Program-made: the position numbers and the translations under genes
Notes under the pieces: generated by a model
The model's input: only the letters and a program-made list of their open reading frames with translations
Database searches by the model: none
Told to the model about the DNA's origin: nothing
Shown: positions 59,807 through 64,000 of the stretch, piece after piece
How the letters are laid out: every line of letters starts with the position of its first letter
Numbering within the stretch: the stretch's first letter is position 1
Source: JBJMQS01 sp045802605
GTDB lineage: Bacteria; Planctomycetota; Planctomycetia; Gemmatales; Gemmataceae
Length of the DNA: 64,000 bases
Direction of reading: 5' to 3'
Assembly (NCBI GenBank): GCA_045802605.1
Contig: JBJMQS010000015.1
Span: 186,001-250,000, forward strand

Positions 59807-60145
59807 GTGGACACCCGAGTTTTCGAATTGAGGACATACACTGCCGCGCCCGGCAAGTTAGAAGAGTTGCTTGCTCGCTTTCGCGAACGCACCGTCAAAC
59901 TCTTTGAAAAACACCACATGACACTGATCGGCTTTTGGACCCCGTCCGACGCGCAGCAGGCAAAACGACAACTTGTTTATCTGCTGGCGTTTCCCAACCA
60001 CGATGCGGCGACAAAAAGTTGGAAGGAATTTAACGCTACCCCGGAATGGCACTCTCTCAGAGAGGTTTCGGAAAAACATGGCCCGCTCGTGGAAAACATC
60101 GACTCGGTTTTCCTGAAGCCGACCGATTTCTCGCCGCTCCGGTAG
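59807..60145 (+). CDS. NIPSNAP-family protein
   Basis: 112 residues starting with GTG, supported by AAGGAG eight nt upstream. VFELRTYTAAPGKLEELLARFRERTVKLFEKH is the NIPSNAP signature; a second half with FPNHDAATKSWKEFNATPEW follows. These are dimeric alpha-beta barrel (ferredoxin-like) proteins of unknown biochemical role, often beside oxidoreductases as here. No attC-like element separates it from the SDR, but one follows its stop. Confidence 0.85.
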   Translation: MDTRVFELRTYTAAPGKLEELLARFRERTVKLFEKHHMTLIGFWTPSDAQQAKRQLVYLLAFPNHDAATKSWKEFNATPEWHSLREVSEKHGPLVENIDSVFLKPTDFSPLR

Positions 60146-60151
60146 GGGGGC

Positions 60152-60243
60152 GGCGAAGCAAGTGCTGCGGCTGACCGAATCGGTTGTGGCGTGTAGTTTG
60201 AAGTCAGCCGGGAATGCCCCGGCGAGTGAGCGAAGCGTTCGGC
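60152..60243 (+). repeat. attC-like element 5
   Basis: 92 bp from GGCGAAGC to GTTCGGC (60237-60243). It has GTGTAGTTTGAAG in the middle and the shared GTGAGCGAAGCGTTCGG right end, with an extra inner stem (GCCGGGAATGCCCCGGC). GAGGAG and an ATG follow within 17 nt. Confidence 0.6.
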
Positions 60244-60259
60244 GAGGAGAAGTGACCGG

Positions 60260-60613
60260 ATGGTGGATGTGTCGGTCGAAGTGCCATCGCCTTTGCAGGA
60301 GTGCTTCCTCCACTGCGAGGTCGAGTGCGCCCGCGAGTGCTGCGGCATTGACGCTATCTCCAGCGATCCTGGGTTGATCGCTGCTTGGGCCCGGCAAGCG
60401 GGGCCCGCTGCGGTGGCGGACGCGCAGCGTCAACTAGCCGACCTGATTTCCATAGTCGAGGATCGCACGCACAAAGTCTCGTCGCTGTTCCTCAACCACT
60501 ACACTTGTCATGAGGCCGCGCGGATTCAGCTGTTGGATTTCTTGGCAGCGTTTCGGACTGGCTTAGCGTCGATCGCCGAACTCGGCGCTGCAGCAGACCG
60601 CGGGGGCATGTAG
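60260..60613 (+). CDS. Small Cys-rich cassette-type protein (DUF6331-like)
   Basis: 117 residues. The N-terminal CFLHCEVECARECCGIDAI is a compact cluster of Cys residues that I associate with the DUF6331 family. A helical remainder follows (VADAQRQLADLISIVEDRTHKV). The C-terminus (AELGAAADRGGM) runs into an attC-like left half-site (GCCGAAC, 60575). The start has GAGGAG ten nt upstream. The Cys cluster may bind metal. Confidence 0.65.
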   Translation: MVDVSVEVPSPLQECFLHCEVECARECCGIDAISSDPGLIAAWARQAGPAAVADAQRQLADLISIVEDRTHKVSSLFLNHYTCHEAARIQLLDFLAAFRTGLASIAELGAAADRGGM

Positions 60614-60642
60614 GAGTTTTGGTCGTCGACTGAGGTCCAAAA

Positions 60643-61089
60643 ATGCGGCGGCTATTTCGGGGCACGTCTGAGCCGTGGCAAACACTCCCGGGGATAGAGT
60701 TCGATCTTCTTCGTTCGCTTCCCGCGGCCACAGCAGTCCAGATTTACCGGTCGGCCTACGTCGATGCTTTGACGCGTCTGCGTCGCGATCGGAAATGGCG
60801 AGCGTTGGTCAGGGCCGCCCTTGGTACTATGACTGCAAGCAGCGTCCTTGTCTGGTTCGCGGCCACAGCACTTGGCTTGGGACCGGCGGGGCGGCTCATG
60901 CTTGAAGTAGTGTTCCACGTTGTCGCCGTGGTGATCGTTTTCCGCCCGATGGCTCGGCTACAGTGGCAGCACCTCCTTCCCCACATCCGAGCGGCGGTAG
61001 CCGAGCGGCTAACTAATTGGTGGTCGGAACGGTATCCTGAACTGCACGATTCCCAGCAAACTCCTCCACCTGTCGCCGCGAATTACTGA
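60643..61089 (+). CDS. Small membrane protein at the end of the cassette array
   Basis: 148 residues with GAGGT six nt upstream of ATG 60643. Two adjacent membrane helices (about 65-88 and 92-108: SSVLVWFAATALGLG and LEVVFHVVAVVIVFR) lie between a basic N-terminal and a helical C-terminal part. The family is not recognised. It follows a lone left half-site at 60575 rather than a full element. Confidence 0.6.
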   Translation: MRRLFRGTSEPWQTLPGIEFDLLRSLPAATAVQIYRSAYVDALTRLRRDRKWRALVRAALGTMTASSVLVWFAATALGLGPAGRLMLEVVFHVVAVVIVFRPMARLQWQHLLPHIRAAVAERLTNWWSERYPELHDSQQTPPPVAANY

Positions 61090-61219
61090 GTGGATTTTGC
61101 GTTGGTCGTTGACGACAACTTTATTCGCGTTGAATCTACTCCGCTCGGTTAGTTGCAGTTGGTTTGGTTCACTGGATGAACCCAGCCGCGGGCGCGGAAC
61201 TTCTACGTGGAGAAGGCGT

Positions 61220-61303
61220 TTAACACTCGCTCTTGAACTCAGCCTTGCGCTCGATGGCGAGATATTCTTCCGGCGTTAGTTTCTTTTTTGGCGCAGCGGT
61301 CAT
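61220..61303 (-). pseudogene. Truncated Uma2-family endonuclease remnant
   Basis: ATG 61303 has AGGAG at proper spacing and encodes only 27 residues: MTAAPKKKLTPEEYLAIERK then AEFKSEC and stop. LTPEEYLAIERKAEFKSE is the start of Uma2 (DUF820) restriction-endonuclease-fold proteins, which normally have about 190 residues. The rest of the gene is not recognisable downstream, so this is a deletion remnant. Confidence 0.65.
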
Positions 61304-61365
61304 GGCAGACTCCTAGACTGCAATTTACCAATTGCATCCGGTCGCTGCACTGCATTTCCGAATTG

Positions 61366-61935
61366 TTACTTCGCCCGGCTCAAATATTCACCGGTGCGGG
61401 TGTCGATCAGAATTTCTTCGCCAATGGTAATGAATGAGGGCACCTGAACCTTCACGCCCGTTTCCAACGTCGCGGGTTTGGTCTGCGCGGCGGCAGTCGC
61501 CCCCTTCACGCCCGGTTCTGTCTCGACAACTTTCAATTGAACGGTCGCCGGCAGTTCGACGTCGAGGGCTTTCCCCTCGTACATCGTCACTTTGCAGATG
61601 TCGTTTTCCTTCATGTAAGGAATCGTTTCGCTCATCAATTCTTTTGAGAGCGTGAATTGATCGAAGGTTTCCTGATCCATGAACACGTAGTCTTCGCCTT
61701 CGGCATACAGGTACTGCATGTCGCGTTTATCGAGATAAGCGGTCTCCACCTTGTCCTGCGGCCGAACGCGGTTGATGGCGATTGAGCCGGTTTTGAGGTT
61801 TTTGAGCTTGAGCTGCAAGATGGCTCGCCAGTTGCCCGGCGTGTTCAAATCCCGCTCTAAACACTGGTAAAGGTTGCCGTCTTCGCCGACGATGACCATA
61901 CCTTTGCGAACGTCGATATACGTGATCGAGGCCAC
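61366..61935 (-). CDS. efp: Translation elongation factor P
   Basis: 189 residues from GTG 61935 (VASITYIDVRKGMVI), with GGAG nine nt upstream. The three OB-like domains are intact: AILQLKLKNLKTG, MDQETFDQFTL, and the C-terminal VQVPSFITIGEEILIDTRTGEYLSRAK. EF-P relieves ribosome stalling at polyproline. The loop tip that normally reads PGKG, with the post-translationally modified Lys34, is PGNW here, with Asn35 at that position, so the usual EpmA lysylation or EarP rhamnosylation cannot occur. The gene is divergent from the receiver-ATPase gene. Confidence 0.94.
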   Translation of the reverse strand: MASITYIDVRKGMVIVGEDGNLYQCLERDLNTPGNWRAILQLKLKNLKTGSIAINRVRPQDKVETAYLDKRDMQYLYAEGEDYVFMDQETFDQFTLSKELMSETIPYMKENDICKVTMYEGKALDVELPATVQLKVVETEPGVKGATAAAQTKPATLETGVKVQVPSFITIGEEILIDTRTGEYLSRAK

Positions 61936-62053
61936 GAAACTGCTCCAACTGGTCAAGCGGCGCGCCGCATTGCTGAGTAAGATAGAATATGACAATCCAG
62001 GGATGGGGAAAAGAGGCCGCGGCACGCGGCACATCCTTCGCGAGCCTCAGTCA

Positions 62054-63022
62054 ATGTCGGCGGCGACAACGCAACACAACTCGGCGACGGCACCGATCCT
62101 CGTCGTCGAAGCCAACTCCGACTTGCGCGACAATGTCTGCCGGGTGATCAACGAGCTCGGCTGGGCCACCAGCCAGGCTCACGATCCTGCATCCGCCTTG
62201 GCTGCGATTCAATCCGACCGACCACAAATCATTTTGACCGATCTGGGCCTAGCCGGGGGCGGCGCTTTTGCCTTCCTCGAGCAGTTGCGGCGTGAAGCTC
62301 CCAACGTACCCGTGATTATCCTCATGTCCGCTGGCTTCGAAGCGGCCACCTTGCGCGCGCTCCAACGCGGTGCGGCCGGCTACGCCTCCGCGGAGAATTT
62401 CGCCGACGAGTTGCCGGAGATTCTCGAACGCGTCATCTCAGCCGCTCAAAGCACGCGCGATCGCCGGCGCCTGCAATCGAGCGTTACCCGCATGGAGATG
62501 AACTTCCTGCTTGAAAACGACACGGCTCTGGTGCCGGTCTTGGTCGCCGAGGTGCAGGATTATCTGGCATGGATTAATTTCCTCGATCGCCCCGCGCGCG
62601 TTCGGCTCGGCGTCGCGCTGGAAGAGGCGCTGCTCAACGCGATCATCCACGGCAACTTGGAGATCAGCTCCGCGCTGCGGCAGCAAAACGAGAAGGAATA
62701 TCGCCAAGCCATCGAGGAGCGCCGGCACAAGGCGCCTTATCGTGATCGCAAAGTGCGGTTCGCCGTTCGGCTGCGTGCCGGCCGGGCGATCTTCAACGTG
62801 GCCGATCGCGGCCCCGGCTTCGATCCGGAGTCGCTGCCAGACCCGTGCGATCCGTCAAATCTGGAACGAGTGGGTGGCCGCGGGCTTTTGCTGATTCGCA
62901 CCTTCATGGATGAGGTGAAATTCAATCGCAAAGGCAGCCGCATCACCATGTTGAAATTTGACAAAAATGCGCAAGTGCCAGTGCGACAAGGTCGCTCCAG
63001 TGAGCGCAAAACCATGGAATAA
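62054..63022 (+). CDS. Degenerate receiver domain fused to an anti-sigma-type HATPase
   Basis: 322 residues. Residues about 14-130 form a response-regulator receiver fold (ILVVEANSDLRDNV, phospho-acceptor-like Asp in ILTDLGLAG). The acidic pair and the conserved Lys are altered (VVEAN, GYASAEN). Residues about 160-300 form a GHKL ATPase of the RsbW/SpoIIAB type: ALEEALLNAIIHGN (N-box), VADRGPGFDPESLPDP (G1) and GGRGLLLIRTFMDEV (G2). It probably regulates a sigma factor or partner kinase. ATG 62054 is chosen as the first Met before the receiver fold. Confidence 0.85.
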   Translation: MSAATTQHNSATAPILVVEANSDLRDNVCRVINELGWATSQAHDPASALAAIQSDRPQIILTDLGLAGGGAFAFLEQLRREAPNVPVIILMSAGFEAATLRALQRGAAGYASAENFADELPEILERVISAAQSTRDRRRLQSSVTRMEMNFLLENDTALVPVLVAEVQDYLAWINFLDRPARVRLGVALEEALLNAIIHGNLEISSALRQQNEKEYRQAIEERRHKAPYRDRKVRFAVRLRAGRAIFNVADRGPGFDPESLPDPCDPSNLERVGGRGLLLIRTFMDEVKFNRKGSRITMLKFDKNAQVPVRQGRSSERKTME

Positions 63023-63194
63023 AAGAGATTACGTAACGGCCTGCTTGTTGATCGCATCGACAATTCATATATTGGTCCTTGGCTTCACATGACGTGAAAT
63101 AGGTCGCCGGACAGCCCAAAAGTCGCGCCTTCGTCCGGCACGCTCCGACCCATCTTCGGGTCGCCGCTGGCGGATTGTCACCTCAGGAAACACC

Positions 63195-64000
63195 ATGCCA
63201 TCCTTCAAGATTCGCCGACTTAACACCACCGATTCGAAGTACGCCAAGCAGTGGGCCGAGCTTCGCAAAACGATTACCGGCGCAGGCTTTTCCGCCAATG
63301 GCAAAGAGAAAGAGTTGGCCCGCAAGCTGTTCGGCGAAGCCATGTCGCCACTCCACATGGTCGAGCGAATCTGCGCGGACGTGCAAAAAGACGGTGTGTC
63401 GGCAGTCCTGAAATACACCTTTCAGTTCGACAAAGTAAAGATGACGCCCGACGCCGTGCGGGTGCCCGCCGAAAAGCTGGCCGCGGCCCATAAAGCGGCC
63501 GACTCCGAATTCCTCGACACACTCCGCAATGTCCGGCAAAACATTCTCTCCTTCCAAATGGGCGTGCTGCACACCGACGCCGTGTTGACGGTGTCCGGCA
63601 GCCACGAGCTGCAACTTCGCTATCGGCCGCTTCGCCGCGTGGGCGTTTGTTTGCCCGGTGGCGCGGCAATGTACCCATCGACATTGCTCATGACGGTCGT
63701 TCCTGCCCAAGCCGCAGGCGTCTCCGAGATTGTGGTGATGATCCCGCCCGCTCCGAATGGTGCGGACCACAACGACCTTTTGGCGGCGTGCCATGAGTTG
63801 GGCGTCCGCGAAGTCTACCGCATCGGCGGCGCTCAAGCCGTGGCCGCCTTGGCGTATGGCATCAGTGGCCTCGAACCGGTGGACATGATCGTGGGGCCCG
63901 GCAACCAATGGGTGTCGCTGGCCAAGCGCGTCGTCTTCGGCAAAGTGGCCGTCGATTGCATCGGCGGCCCGACGGAACTCATGATCGTCTCCGACGACTT
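63195..64000 (+). CDS. hisD: Histidinol dehydrogenase, cut by the window end
   Basis: 268 codons are visible from ATG 63195 (AGGAAA upstream) and the frame is open to the right edge. LRYRPLRRVGVCLPGGAAMYPSTLLMTVVPA, RIGGAQAVAALAYG, DMIVGPGNQWVSLAKRVVFG and IGGPTELMIVSDD are diagnostic of HisD, which performs the last two oxidation steps of histidine synthesis (histidinol to histidine) with zinc and NAD+. A full protein is about 430 residues, so roughly 160 residues lie outside the window. Confidence 0.95.
   Translation, partial: MPSFKIRRLNTTDSKYAKQWAELRKTITGAGFSANGKEKELARKLFGEAMSPLHMVERICADVQKDGVSAVLKYTFQFDKVKMTPDAVRVPAEKLAAAHKAADSEFLDTLRNVRQNILSFQMGVLHTDAVLTVSGSHELQLRYRPLRRVGVCLPGGAAMYPSTLLMTVVPAQAAGVSEIVVMIPPAPNGADHNDLLAACHELGVREVYRIGGAQAVAALAYGISGLEPVDMIVGPGNQWVSLAKRVVFGKVAVDCIGGPTELMIVSDD

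Overview
The window looks like a chromosomal segment from a member of the Planctomycetota. It is moderately GC-rich. It carries planctomycete-style surface-protein N-termini with a LEER..PA motif, many intergenic palindromic repeats, an EF-P with Asn at the usual lysine position, and housekeeping genes of familiar bacterial type (mutS2, tatC, fumC, guaB, efp, hisD, transaldolase). No rRNA, tRNA, CRISPR or phage structural genes were seen. All functional calls come from reading motifs; no database search was run.

Layout. 1-19.5 kb is mostly housekeeping: a UvrA-like C-terminus, mutS2 with small lipoproteins, tatC, a PhnD-like binding protein, a GDP-deoxyhexose pair (gmd plus reductase), purine nucleoside phosphorylase, transaldolase, fumC, a hemolysin-III/PAQR protein and a Rad52-like annealing protein. 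19.8-23.3 kb encodes a surface protein with four NPDV repeats and about 196 residues of Ser/Gly/Thr repeat. Next to it is a fusion of GT25, sulfotransferase-like and FkbM domains, a plausible modification partner. 24.0-29.6 kb is a type III polyketide island: methyltransferase, type III PKS, FAD oxidoreductase, MFS transporter and an aminotransferase-like protein, resembling phenolic-lipid (srsABC-type) sets.

The centrepiece is 30.3-49.1 kb: pfaD, pfaA, KR-DH, pfaC, oleA, oleB, oleC and oleD on one strand, with nearly every junction a 4-7 nt overlap. It joins an iterative polyunsaturated-fatty-acid (Pfa) synthase directly to a complete head-to-head olefin (Ole) pathway. The simplest reading is a dedicated route from malonyl units to long polyene hydrocarbons or ketones. 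The one junction without overlap or ribosome-binding site, between pfaA and KR-DH, sits on an A10 tract containing an in-phase A AAA AAG slippery heptamer. The downstream frame is open right up to that tract, so a frameshift or slippage fusion giving a full-length PfaA is likely. A perfect 47-bp inverted repeat lies in frame inside pfaC.

49-55 kb holds a ferredoxin / SDR / YgiB-like / glutathionylspermidine-synthase-like operon, a phosphoesterase and guaB. 55.3-56.3 kb is an intergenic repeat zone that includes an inverted second copy of a 0.41-kb element found at 8.1 kb. 56.4-61.1 kb is an array of small same-strand genes separated by about 92-bp elements with GCCGAAC...GTTCGGC-type ends, resembling integron attC sites without an integrase in view. 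The window closes with a truncated Uma2 remnant, efp, a receiver-ATPase regulator and the start of hisD.
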